From: JBFWRK01 sp050248955
Lineage (GTDB): Bacteria; Actinomycetota; Acidimicrobiia; Acidimicrobiales; Ilumatobacteraceae
Length of the DNA stretch: 64,000 bases
Direction of reading: 5' to 3'
NCBI GenBank assembly: GCA_050248955.1
Contig: JBFWRK010000009.1
Coordinates: forward strand, 136,993 to 200,992
In this document: positions 27,353-35,470 of the stretch, in pieces
Position numbering within the stretch: position 1 is the first letter of the stretch
Layout of the letters: every line of letters starts with the position of its first letter
Notes under the pieces: generated by a model
What the model was told of the DNA's origin: nothing
The model's input: only the letters and a program-made list of their open reading frames with translations
Database searches by the model: none
Program-made: the position numbers and the translations under genes

Positions 27353-27365
27353 GGAGGGTTGGAGA

Positions 27366-28733
27366 TCAGGGGATGACCGGCAGCACGATGCCGACGGTCG
27401 CTCCGCCGCCAGCGCGCGGGGCCGCGAACGCGCTCCCGCCGTGGAGCGTCGCCACATCGTTCACGATCGCGAGACCGAGCCCGGATCCCGGGCGGCTGCG
27501 GGCAGCGACGGATCGGTAGAAGCGGTCGAACACGTGCGGAAGGTCGTCCGCGCTGATCCCCGGGCCACGGTCGGCGACCTCGATCCGTCCCTGCTCGACC
27601 GTGACCTCGACAGGCCCACCTGGGCGGTCGTCGAACTTGAGCGCGTTCTCGATGAGGTTGCCGACCGCGCGCTCGAGCGCCTGCGGCCGCACGAGCACGC
27701 GCGAGCCGTCGGCTCGGACCACGACCGACCGACCGCTGCGGCGGCTCGCCCGATCTGCGACCTGCCGGACGAGCGGGGCGAGATCGGTCGGTTGCGGCGT
27801 CTCCTCGGCGCGTTGCTCGGTCGCGAGCTGCACGAGCTCGTTGACGAGCATCGTGAGCTCGCGCGCCTCCCCGTCGAGGTCGTCGAGCACGCGCTGGCGG
27901 GTCTCGACCGGCAGATCGTCGAAGCGACGGAGCACGGAGATGTTCGTGCGCAGGCTCGTCAGCGGCGTCCGGAGCTCGTGACCGGCGTCCTGCACGAGTC
28001 GTTGCTGGTCGTCGCGGGAACGGGCGAGCGCGCCCAGCATGTCGCCGAACGCGACACCGAGCCGGCCGGCTTCGTCCTCGCCGCCGACGGCGACCGGCAC
28101 GTCGAGCCGGCCGGTCAGTGCGACCTCCTCGGCTGCCGCGGTGAGGCGTACGAGCCGCCGCGTCGCCTGGCGGGCGACGAACCACCCGATCGCAGCAGCG
28201 GCCGCGGTCACGAGCCCCATCGCGAGCAAGGTCCGATTGCGTTGGGCGGCGAGGATGCGATCGTTCTCCTCGAGGCTGCGGGCGGCCTGGACCGCGCCGA
28301 GGCCGTCGCCGAGCGAGACCGTGATCATGCGGTGGTGCTCGCCCTCGATGTGGGTCCCGCGCCACCGCTCGACGTACGACTCGAGGCTGCTGGCGACGGC
28401 GATGTCGACAGCATCGACCGGGAGCCGGCCCGAGGTCGGGTAGGTCCACGGCTCGCCGGAGGCATCGATCGCCTGGATCAGGATCTGCTCGAAGCTCGCC
28501 GGACGCCGGTTCGCGGGACCATCGGCATTGCCGCGGCCCTGGTCCTCCTCGCTGGGCGGGCCGGGGCCGACGCGCAGCCTCGCGAACACCACGTCGATCG
28601 CATCTGACAGCGAGCGGTCGATCTCTCCATCGAGGCGGTTCGCCGTCGTCGAGTAGGTCGTGACGCCGATCGCGATGGTCGCCAGCGCGCTCAGGGCGAC
28701 GAGCGCCACGACCAGCTTCAGCCGCAGGCTCAC
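27366..28733 (-). CDS. Sensor histidine kinase, MprB-like
   Basis: 455 residues. A first membrane helix (about 6-28) precedes an extracytoplasmic sensor domain (about 30-165). The second helix is at about 168-190, followed by HAMP (about 190-245) and a HisKA domain with the phospho-acceptor HELRTPLTSLRTN (about 252). The ATPase domain has N box NLIENALKF, G1 DRGPGI, F box FDRFYRS and G2 GSGLGLAIV. Domain order and spacing match MprB/TcrY-type kinases. The start overlaps the regulator stop by four bases. Confidence 0.87.
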   Translation of the reverse strand: MSLRLKLVVALVALSALATIAIGVTTYSTTANRLDGEIDRSLSDAIDVVFARLRVGPGPPSEEDQGRGNADGPANRRPASFEQILIQAIDASGEPWTYPTSGRLPVDAVDIAVASSLESYVERWRGTHIEGEHHRMITVSLGDGLGAVQAARSLEENDRILAAQRNRTLLAMGLVTAAAAAIGWFVARQATRRLVRLTAAAEEVALTGRLDVPVAVGGEDEAGRLGVAFGDMLGALARSRDDQQRLVQDAGHELRTPLTSLRTNISVLRRFDDLPVETRQRVLDDLDGEARELTMLVNELVQLATEQRAEETPQPTDLAPLVRQVADRASRRSGRSVVVRADGSRVLVRPQALERAVGNLIENALKFDDRPGGPVEVTVEQGRIEVADRGPGISADDLPHVFDRFYRSVAARSRPGSGLGLAIVNDVATLHGGSAFAAPRAGGGATVGIVLPVIP

Positions 28734-29419
28734 GTCGCGCGCACCGAATAGCCCACGCCGCGGATGGTGTGGATCAACTTCGCCTCGCCGGGGCCTTCGA
28801 CCTTGCGCCGGAGGTAGCTGATGTAGACGGCGAGGTTCTTGGAGTCCGGGCCGAAGTCGTATCCCCAGATCCGGTCGTAGATCGTCGAATGCTCGAGGAC
28901 GACGCCGGCGTTGCGGACGAGCAGCTCCAAGAGATCGAACTCCGTCTTCGACAGCTCGATCTCGCGTCCTGCACGGAACACCCGGCGGGCGGAGACGTCG
29001 ATCTGCAGGTCGCCGACGCTGATCGTCGTTGCGTTCCCGCCTCCGTCGTCCGGCCGCGCGCGGCGCAGGAGCGCGCGGATCCGGGCGAGCAGCTCGTCGA
29101 GCTCGAACGGCTTCGGCAGGTAGTCGTCTGCACCGGCATCGAGGCCGGCGACCCGGTCGGACGTCTCCGTGCGAGCCGTGAGCATGAGGATCGGCACTCG
29201 ATCCCCTTCCGCGCGCAGCACCCGGCAGGCAGTGAGCCCGTCGATCGACGGCATCATCACGTCGAGGATCATCACGTCGACGGGCCGCTCCTTGACGAGC
29301 GCGAGCGCGGCGGCGCCGTCGGGCGCGGACTCCACCTCGTAGCCGTGGAGCTCGAGCGCGCGCACGAGCGACTCGCGGATGGCACGATCGTCGTCGGCGA
29401 CGAGCACACGGTCGGTCAC
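28730..29419 (-). CDS. OmpR-family response regulator, MprA-like
   Basis: 229 residues starting with GTG at 29419. The receiver domain (1-120) has DDD near 10, phospho-acceptor D in VMILDVMMPSIDG (about 54), T in LTAR (about 82) and K in LPKPFEL (about 104). A winged-helix DNA-binding domain follows (about 130-225; ISVGDLQID, LSKTEFDLLELLV, YISYLRRKV, IHTIRGVGYSVR). It pairs with the overlapping kinase gene. GGTGAGA repeats at 29441-29458 suggest autoregulation. Confidence 0.88.
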   Translation of the reverse strand: MTDRVLVADDDRAIRESLVRALELHGYEVESAPDGAAALALVKERPVDVMILDVMMPSIDGLTACRVLRAEGDRVPILMLTARTETSDRVAGLDAGADDYLPKPFELDELLARIRALLRRARPDDGGGNATTISVGDLQIDVSARRVFRAGREIELSKTEFDLLELLVRNAGVVLEHSTIYDRIWGYDFGPDSKNLAVYISYLRRKVEGPGEAKLIHTIRGVGYSVRAT

Positions 29420-29440
29420 GCCGCCATCCTGGCGCGTCGA

Positions 29441-29458
29441 GGTGAGAGCGCGGTGAGA
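29441..29458 (-). promoter_or_regulatory. Candidate response-regulator binding site (direct repeat)
   Basis: GGTGAGA occurs twice on the plus strand (29441-29447 and 29452-29458) with 11-bp periodicity; on the minus strand this is TCTCACC twice. OmpR-family regulators bind such direct repeats with 10-11 bp spacing. The box sits 22-39 bases upstream of the response-regulator start. Confidence 0.5.
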
Positions 29459-29459
29459 A

Positions 29460-30581
29460 TCAGCGGCGCAGGCCGTCGAGGGCGCCCCGGCGGATCTTGC
29501 CGAGTGCAGTCCGGGGAACGGCTTCGACGAGCACGAGACGGCGCGGCGCGCAGTAGGCGGGCAGCTCCTGCTTCACGTGGTTGCGCAACGTGTCGAGGAC
29601 GGGCGGGGCGGAGGTGTCAGCGGGCACGACGTACGCCGTCACGATCTGACCCCACTCGTCGTCGGGATTGCCTGCGATCGCGACGTCATCGACAGCGGGA
29701 TGGTCGCGCAGCACCGCTTCGACGGCCTCCGGCCACACGTTCTCGCCGCCGGTGATGATCAGGTCGCCGCGCCGGCCGGCGACCTGCAGCCGTCCGTCGT
29801 CCTGCCAGGAGCCGAGGTCGCCCGTGGCGAACCATCCTGCTGAGTCCAGCGGGTTCACGCCGTCGCGGTAGCAGCGCAACAGCATCGGCCCACGCAGGTG
29901 GATCTCACCCGCCGCGTCGATGCGGACCTCGACGCCCTCGAGCGGTCGCCCGTCGTAGACGACGCCACTGCCGGTCTCCGTCATGCCGTACGTGGCCACG
30001 GTGTTCGCGGGTCGGTCCGCCGGCGGACGGCTGCCGCCGAGGACGATGACGCGGAACAGCGCCGGATCGATCCTGCGGAGCATGGTCGCGACGAGCGAGA
30101 CGAGCGTCGCTCCGTCGTGGGCGGCGGCGGTGATCGCCGCCGGCTCGGCAGCAGCCAGGACGGTCAACGGGGTGCCGAGCGTGAGTGCACGGGTGATCAC
30201 CGAGAGGCCGCCGATGTGCGCCAGCGGGAGACAGGCGAGCCAGTGATCGTCTGCGGCGACGCCGATGCGCGTGCTCGTGGCCCGCGCCGACGCGGCGACG
30301 GCTTCGTGCGTCAGCACGACGCCCTTCGGGGCGCCGGTCGTACCGCTGGTGACGACGACCAGCGCGTCGCCGGGCTCGACAGGTCGTCCACCGACCAGCT
30401 GATGCTCGCCGGTTCCGTCGATGACGGCCGCCGGCGCGAGTGCCTCGAGCACGCGCGCCCTCGCTGCGTCCGGCATCCGGCGGTCAAGGGGCGCGACCGC
30501 GTCGCCGTCGTCCCAGACCCGTTGCAGCGCGGCCACGAACGCGGCACCGCCGGGGAGATCGAGCGCGACGAGCCGGGGCAC
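29460..30581 (-). CDS. menE: o-Succinylbenzoate-CoA ligase
   Basis: 373-residue adenylate-forming ligase, short as MenE proteins often are. The P-loop TSGTTGAPKG follows LVVV; TYGMTETGSG is the A5 motif; GWFATGDLG and GRRGDLIITGGENVWPEAVE are present, and GKIRRG holds the C-terminal Lys. It activates o-succinylbenzoate for menaquinone ring closure. Assignment as MenE rather than another acyl-CoA ligase rests on length and the nearby menA, menD, menF, menG and menH. GTG 30581 has TAGCCT seven bases upstream on the minus strand. Confidence 0.85.
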   Translation of the reverse strand: MPRLVALDLPGGAAFVAALQRVWDDGDAVAPLDRRMPDAARARVLEALAPAAVIDGTGEHQLVGGRPVEPGDALVVVTSGTTGAPKGVVLTHEAVAASARATSTRIGVAADDHWLACLPLAHIGGLSVITRALTLGTPLTVLAAAEPAAITAAAHDGATLVSLVATMLRRIDPALFRVIVLGGSRPPADRPANTVATYGMTETGSGVVYDGRPLEGVEVRIDAAGEIHLRGPMLLRCYRDGVNPLDSAGWFATGDLGSWQDDGRLQVAGRRGDLIITGGENVWPEAVEAVLRDHPAVDDVAIAGNPDDEWGQIVTAYVVPADTSAPPVLDTLRNHVKQELPAYCAPRRLVLVEAVPRTALGKIRRGALDGLRR

Positions 30582-30622
30582 GGCGCGCAGGCTAGGCGGG
30601 GCAGCCTTGCCCGGCTGTGCCC

Positions 30623-32032
30623 TCAGGCGGTCACGGGATCGATCGGCGTGTCCAGACCGAGGCGTTCCTCGATCTGCTCCGCAACGGCCAGGCAGCGGAG
30701 CTCCGTGTAGCGCCAGCCCATCAGCTGCACACCCACGGGGAGCCCGTCGGCCATGCCGGCGGGCACGACCGCGGCCGGCGTGCCGAGCAGGTTTGCCGGC
30801 AGCACGGGGCGCATCAGCTCGAGGGTCGCGACCGCGTTCTCGAAGCTCTCGATGTCGAAGTCGTGAGCGAACGGCGGTTGCGTCCAGACCGGCGAGAGGA
30901 GGACCGGGAAGTCCTCGTGCCACAAGCTCCAACGCCGGGCGAGCCCGAAGCGCTCCATGTGGTCCATCGCCGCCGACGTCTGGTCGACCTCGGCGAGATG
31001 CGCCGTCGCGTGCGCCAGGAACGTGGCGCCGCCCTCGCCCATCACCATGTCGAGGATCGGCTTCTGCACGCGGATGTCCACGCTGAGCAGCCGGCCCCAC
31101 AGGTCGAGCGCCCGCTCGTAGTCCGGCGGCGTCGCCTCGACGACGTCGTGGCCGGCATCGGACAGCGCATCCGCAGCGGCGCGGACCACGGCTGCGATGC
31201 CCGGATGCGTCGACCCGCCGGGTGGCTCCGCCATCACGGCGATCCGCAACCGCTCGCCCGGTGCGAGGTCGGTGAACCGTGCCGGCACGCTGAGCGGGTC
31301 GCGGGGATGCTGGCCGGCGACGATGCCGAACCCGGCGCGGACGTCGGCGACACGCCGGGCCATCACGCCTTCCACCGCCATCAGCTGGAACGCCAGGTTC
31401 ATGTTCTCCGGTGGGATGACGGTCGCTGCGGGAACCGCCCCCTGCGACGGCTTGATGGACGCGACGCCGCAGCAGTGAGCGGGGTTGCGGAGCGATCCGC
31501 CGAGGTCGTTGCCGAGACCGAGCGGGCTCATGCCGGTCGCCAGCGCGGCCGCCTCGCCACCGCTCGAGCCACCCGCAGTGCGGTCCGGGTTCCACGGGTT
31601 GCGGGTGAGCCCGTGCAGCGACGAGTGCGTGTGCACCCGCAGGCCGAGATCGGGCAGGTTGGTCCGGCCGATCGGGATCGCACCGGCGTCGCGGAGGCGA
31701 CCGACCTGCGGGGCGTCGATCGGCGCGACCGCTTCAGCGAGCGCGTGCACGGCCGAGGTCGTCGGTGTCCCCGCGAGGTCGATGTTCTCCTTCACCGTGA
31801 ACGGCACGCCGTGGAGCGGCCCGAGCGCCGCGCCTCCGCTGACGGCCTCGTCGGCAGCGTCGGCGGCGGCGCGCGCCTCGTCGGCGAGCAGCCGCACCAC
31901 CGCGTTCACGTGCGGGTTGACCTGGCCGATGCGCGCCAGGTGGGCGTCGACCACCTCCCGGCTGGACACCTTCCCCGTCCGGATCATCTCCGCCAGCCCG
32001 AGTGCGCTCTCGCGCCACAGCTCACCGCTCAT
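30623..32032 (-). CDS. Amidase signature family hydrolase
   Basis: 469 residues with the Ser-Ser-Lys triad of amidase-signature enzymes: Lys in PFTVKENID, Ser in GGSSGGEAAAL, and the nucleophile Ser in GNDLGGSLRNPA. The C-terminus has LPVGVQLMGWRY, typical of the family. It is not GatA, judged by the missing GatA-specific C-terminal block (from memory). The start ATG 32032 gives MSGELWRES and has GAGGAGAGG seven bases upstream. It cleaves an amide or nitrile-derived substrate. It lies among men genes without an obvious link. Confidence 0.87.
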   Translation of the reverse strand: MSGELWRESALGLAEMIRTGKVSSREVVDAHLARIGQVNPHVNAVVRLLADEARAAADAADEAVSGGAALGPLHGVPFTVKENIDLAGTPTTSAVHALAEAVAPIDAPQVGRLRDAGAIPIGRTNLPDLGLRVHTHSSLHGLTRNPWNPDRTAGGSSGGEAAALATGMSPLGLGNDLGGSLRNPAHCCGVASIKPSQGAVPAATVIPPENMNLAFQLMAVEGVMARRVADVRAGFGIVAGQHPRDPLSVPARFTDLAPGERLRIAVMAEPPGGSTHPGIAAVVRAAADALSDAGHDVVEATPPDYERALDLWGRLLSVDIRVQKPILDMVMGEGGATFLAHATAHLAEVDQTSAAMDHMERFGLARRWSLWHEDFPVLLSPVWTQPPFAHDFDIESFENAVATLELMRPVLPANLLGTPAAVVPAGMADGLPVGVQLMGWRYTELRCLAVAEQIEERLGLDTPIDPVTA

Positions 32033-32134
32033 CGTGGACCTCTCCTCTGCTCGTCCCCACGTCCCCTCGCTGCGCCCACCGCAGCGACGACCATGATGCC
32101 GCATCCGGCAACTCACCCCGGCCAGACTCTGCCG

Positions 32135-33013
32135 GTGAATCGTTGGGTGCTCGGTGCTCGTCCTCGAACGCTTCCCGCTGCGGTCGTACCCGTCGCTGTC
32201 GGCGCGGCGTGCGCGCTCGGCGAGGGGGAGCGCATCGTCTGGTGGCGGATCGTCGCCGCAGGAGTCGTCGCGCTCGCGCTCCAGATCGGCACGAACTACG
32301 CGAACGACTACAGCGACGGGGTCAAGGGGACGGATGCGGTGCGGGTCGGGCCGATTCGGTTGGTGGCGGGCGGGCTGGCGTCAGCGGGCGCGGTCAAGCG
32401 GGCGGCACTGCTCTCGTTCGCCGTCGCCGGCGTGGTCGGTGCGCTGCTCGCGTTCGCCGTCGGACCGGAACTGTTCGTCGTCGGCGCGGCCGCGATCGCG
32501 GCAGGGTGGGGCTACACCGGCGGCCCGAAGCCGTACGGGTACTATGGCTTCGGCGAACTGTTCGTCTTCGTCTTCTTCGGGCTCGTCGCGACCGCCGGTA
32601 CGACGTACGTGCTCCTCGAGCGGCTGACGGGAACCGCGCTGGCGTCAGGCGTCGCGGTGGGCTTCCTGGCCTGCGCGCTGCTCGTCGTGAACAACCTGCG
32701 CGACATCCCGACGGACACCGTCGCGGGGAAGAAGACGCTCGCGGTCCGGATCGGCGATCGCGCGACTCGCCGGCTGTACGTCGCCCTCGTCGTCGGTGCC
32801 GTCGTGGTCGTCGTCGCGATCGCGATCGTGACGCGTCGGTGGGCCATCGCGTTGGGCGCGCTCGGCCCGGCGGTCCTCGGGTTCGTGCCGGCCCGAACCG
32901 TCCTTCGCGGCGCGACGGGTCAGGCGCTGATCCCCGTGCTCGGCCGCACCGCCCGCACCCAGCTGGCGACCGGCGTCCTCCTCACGCTGGGCCTGATCCT
33001 CACCGCGACCTGA
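32135..33013 (+). CDS. menA: 1,4-Dihydroxy-2-naphthoate polyprenyltransferase
   Basis: 292-residue UbiA-type membrane protein with about eight or nine helices. It has the first Asp motif NYANDYSDGVKGTD (about 48-61) and the second NNLRDIPTDTVAGKKTLAVRIG (in part). The N-terminal WVLGARPRTLPAAVVPVAVG is characteristic of actinobacterial MenA. It joins a polyprenyl tail to DHNA. Start GTG 32135 was chosen because it directly precedes the conserved N-terminus; in-frame ATGs at 32093 and 32096 are possible. Confidence 0.9.
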   Translation: MNRWVLGARPRTLPAAVVPVAVGAACALGEGERIVWWRIVAAGVVALALQIGTNYANDYSDGVKGTDAVRVGPIRLVAGGLASAGAVKRAALLSFAVAGVVGALLAFAVGPELFVVGAAAIAAGWGYTGGPKPYGYYGFGELFVFVFFGLVATAGTTYVLLERLTGTALASGVAVGFLACALLVVNNLRDIPTDTVAGKKTLAVRIGDRATRRLYVALVVGAVVVVVAIAIVTRRWAIALGALGPAVLGFVPARTVLRGATGQALIPVLGRTARTQLATGVLLTLGLILTAT

Positions 33014-33066
33014 CCGTCCGCACGATCGCGCGTCCGTGGGGGCGCTCGTGCAGGCAGAACGGTGGC

Positions 33067-33945
33067 TCACGCGTACTTCAGCGGACCGCACTGTTCACCC
33101 TCGTCATCGACCGGCAGCGCGGATGTGGGGACCGGCACCTCGGCCGGCCACCCGATCGGAGCCGCGTCGATGACGACCCCGCCTGCGTCGAACACCACCG
33201 ACGCCAGGTTGCGCACGCCTGTGAAGTCGACGTTGCGCAGATCGGTGGGCGCAGCATCCTCGTAGTCGGGTGCGATGCCGAAGTGAGCGCCTTCGAGGTT
33301 CGCTCCGGCAAGGCTCGTGTTGCGAAGGTCGGCGCTCAGGAACCTGGTGTTGACGAAGATGCCGCCACCGCTCAGGTCGGCAGAGTTGATGTCGGTGCAC
33401 ACGGCGACGCCGTCGAACATCTGGATGTCGATGAGGCGGGCGTTGTACAGGCTCGCTTCGGTCAGGTTCGCGCCACTGAGGTCGGCGCCGTGCAACTCGA
33501 GCCCGTCGAGGTTCTGGCCACGGAGGTCGAGTGATCTGAGCGGCCCGCCTTCGCGCCCGACGTAGCTGCGCACGAATCGCGCGTTGTCCTGACGAGCTTC
33601 TCGCTGTGCCCGCGCCTCCTCGAGCCGTTCCGCTTGCTCGAACCGCTCCTGCGCGAGGTCGCGATCGAGCGTCCGCTGCTCCTCGGCGCGCCTGTTGTCC
33701 TCTTCCCGTTGAACCTTCGCGATCTCCTGGTCGGCCTTCTTGAGCTTCTTCTCCAGATCGTCGGTCGCGTACAGCACGGCGAGTCCGACGATGGAGCCGG
33801 TGGTCAGCGCGATCCCGAGATCCAACATGGCGTGCTTCAGACGGTCAGTCCTGGTCGAGTTGTGGGCGGGGTTCAGGACGTAGGCGCCGAGGAGGAGAGC
33901 TCCCACGATGGCGAGGACCCAGATGACGGTGAGCCACATCAGCAC
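33067..33945 (-). CDS. Pentapeptide-repeat membrane protein
   Basis: 292 residues. Two N-terminal membrane helices (about 4-22 and 43-61) precede a long charged helix likely to form a coiled coil (about 62-118; KKLKKADQEIAKVQREEDN, in part). A run of pentapeptide repeats at about 130-230 follows (LRGQNLDGLELHGADLSGAN...). The C-terminus is short and acidic. The combination is that of a membrane-tethered right-handed quadrilateral beta-helix on the cytoplasmic or outer face. Function unknown. It sits between menA and menH with opposite orientation to menA. Confidence 0.8.
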   Translation of the reverse strand: MLMWLTVIWVLAIVGALLLGAYVLNPAHNSTRTDRLKHAMLDLGIALTTGSIVGLAVLYATDDLEKKLKKADQEIAKVQREEDNRRAEEQRTLDRDLAQERFEQAERLEEARAQREARQDNARFVRSYVGREGGPLRSLDLRGQNLDGLELHGADLSGANLTEASLYNARLIDIQMFDGVAVCTDINSADLSGGGIFVNTRFLSADLRNTSLAGANLEGAHFGIAPDYEDAAPTDLRNVDFTGVRNLASVVFDAGGVVIDAAPIGWPAEVPVPTSALPVDDEGEQCGPLKYA

Positions 33946-33998
33946 GCGAAAGTAGCGCTCCAGCTACCAGGTGGGCTCCGGCGGCGCGGCCCTTGCTC

Positions 33999-34748
33999 TC
34001 AGGGCCGGGCGAGGAACATCTCCACCTGTTGCGCGAAGGCGCCCGGACGTTCGAGGTGGGCGGCGTGGCCGGCGTCCGGTACGACCTCGAACCGCGCGTT
34101 CGTCCCGATCGCCGACGCGATCCGTTCGCCGAGGATCCGGAACTTGGCGTCGTGCTCACCGGCGAGGACGAGCACGGGCATCGCGAGCGACGCCAGCCGG
34201 CCCCACAGCGATTCCTGCGTGCCGGTGCCGGCGAGGCGCAGACTGCTGGCGAGTCCGGCGGGGGTGTTGCGCCGGCGATCGGCGAGCGCCGCCGCGTCCT
34301 CGGGCAAGCGGGCGAAGAGCGGGTTCTGCAACCACCGCTCGAGGAACACCGGCACGCCGTCTCGCTCGATCGAAGCGGCAAGCTCGTCGTCGGCACGACG
34401 GCGCGCCTCACGCTCGGCCGGGTCCTCGATGCCAGCGGTCGCGCCGAGCAGCACCAACCGCTCGACGACGTCGGGCTGGGCGAGCGCCAGGTGCAGCGCG
34501 AGCCGCCCGCCCATCGAGTAGCCGACGTACGTCGCCCGCCCACCCGTCGCGCCGAGCAGCGCTGCGCCCTCCTGCAGACCGACCGCGATGTCCGAGGAAC
34601 CACCGTGACCCGGCGCGTCGACGAGAACGACCTCGTAGCGATCGGTCAGCTGCGCCGCGACCGAGCTCCACGACCGACCCGTCTGCGTGAAGCCGTGGAC
34701 GAGCACGAGCCGTTCGCCGCGGCCGTGCGTCTCGTGATGGAGGATCAC
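33999..34748 (-). CDS. menH: Alpha/beta hydrolase, 2-succinyl-6-hydroxy-2,4-cyclohexadiene-1-carboxylate synthase-like
   Basis: 249 residues. It has LVHGFTQTGRSW (about 17-28), nucleophile elbow GYSMGGRLALHLAL (Ser near 85), acid in LAGEHDAKF and His in VPDAGHAAHLERP. The GYSMGGRLAL elbow and the HGFTQTGRSW block match MenH. The gene runs in the same direction as the FrnE gene, whose stop it overlaps at GTGA 34748. menD is divergent from this pair. It would eliminate pyruvate from SEPHCHC in menaquinone synthesis. Confidence 0.82.
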   Translation of the reverse strand: MILHHETHGRGERLVLVHGFTQTGRSWSSVAAQLTDRYEVVLVDAPGHGGSSDIAVGLQEGAALLGATGGRATYVGYSMGGRLALHLALAQPDVVERLVLLGATAGIEDPAEREARRRADDELAASIERDGVPVFLERWLQNPLFARLPEDAAALADRRRNTPAGLASSLRLAGTGTQESLWGRLASLAMPVLVLAGEHDAKFRILGERIASAIGTNARFEVVPDAGHAAHLERPGAFAQQVEMFLARP

Positions 34749-35452
34749 GTCGCGCCGCTGACGTCCTCGCACGTGCCCGCGAACGCGTCGCTGACGGCGG
34801 CCGCTGCCTCGGCCTCCCGGGCCTCCAGCGTGGCCACCCGCTCGAGCACGCGCTCGAACGTCTCGATCTCTTGCGCACCCGGCACCATCCACGTGCCGTT
34901 GAAGACGAAGGTCGGGACCGCCGTGATGTCGTTGCTCGCCGCGACAGCGAGGTCGTTCATCACCTCCGCGCGACCGGCGTCGGATGCAAGGAACGACTCG
35001 ACCTCTGCCGCGTCGAGCCCGACCCGGGCTGCTGCATCGACGAGCACGTCCGGATCGCCGACGTTCCGCCCGTCGGTGAAGTACGCCTGGAGCAACTGCT
35101 CCTTCAGCTCGACCTGCACCCCGCGCTGCTCGGCGAACCAGAGCAGCCGATGGGCGAGCAGCGTGTTCGCCCGGACGGCTCGGTCGAGGTGGAACTCGAT
35201 CCCGCTGGCCGCGGCGATCGCCGTCACGTTGTCGATGATCTGCGCCGCCCGATCCGGGCCGCCGAACTTCCGCGCGTACACCTCCGCGACCGGAGTCGCC
35301 ACGCCTGGCGCTGCCCTCGGGTCGAGGAGGTACGGCCGGAAGACGATCTCGACGTCGTTCCGCCCGGCGAAGCGCTCGACCGCCTGTTCGAAGCGTCGCT
35401 TGCCGATGTAGCACCACGGGCAGACGACGTCGGACCAGATCTCGACACGCAT
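34745..35452 (-). CDS. DsbA-family oxidoreductase, FrnE-like
   Basis: 235-residue thioredoxin-fold protein with the active-site CPWC in SDVVCPWCYIGKRRF (about 8-22), the helical insertion of FrnE/2-hydroxychromene-2-carboxylate isomerase type, and the cis-Pro region AVPTFVFNG (about 184). No signal peptide, so cytoplasmic. It probably catalyses thiol-disulfide exchange. ATG 35452 has TATCGT (minus strand) at plus 35460-35465, seven bases upstream. It overlaps menH, so the two are co-transcribed. Confidence 0.85.
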   Translation of the reverse strand: MRVEIWSDVVCPWCYIGKRRFEQAVERFAGRNDVEIVFRPYLLDPRAAPGVATPVAEVYARKFGGPDRAAQIIDNVTAIAAASGIEFHLDRAVRANTLLAHRLLWFAEQRGVQVELKEQLLQAYFTDGRNVGDPDVLVDAAARVGLDAAEVESFLASDAGRAEVMNDLAVAASNDITAVPTFVFNGTWMVPGAQEIETFERVLERVATLEAREAEAAAAVSDAFAGTCEDVSGAT

Positions 35453-35458
35453 CGGTGC

Positions 35459-35465
35459 CACGATA
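35459..35465. promoter_or_regulatory. Overlapping divergent -10 elements (frnE-menH / menD)
   Basis: The starts of frnE (35452, minus) and menD (35471, plus) are separated by only 18 bases. On the minus strand TATCGT occupies plus 35460-35465, seven bases before the frnE ATG. On the plus strand CACGAT at 35459-35464 matches the NANNNT -10 pattern six bases before the menD ATG. The two -10 boxes share five bases, so RNA polymerase cannot occupy both at once. Confidence 0.5.
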
Positions 35466-35470
35466 GGTCG

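Noticed and set aside
30617..33013. 798-codon plus-strand frame ending in menA
   Set aside because: The N-terminal 500 codons are antisense to the amidase. Only the last 292 codons encode MenA.
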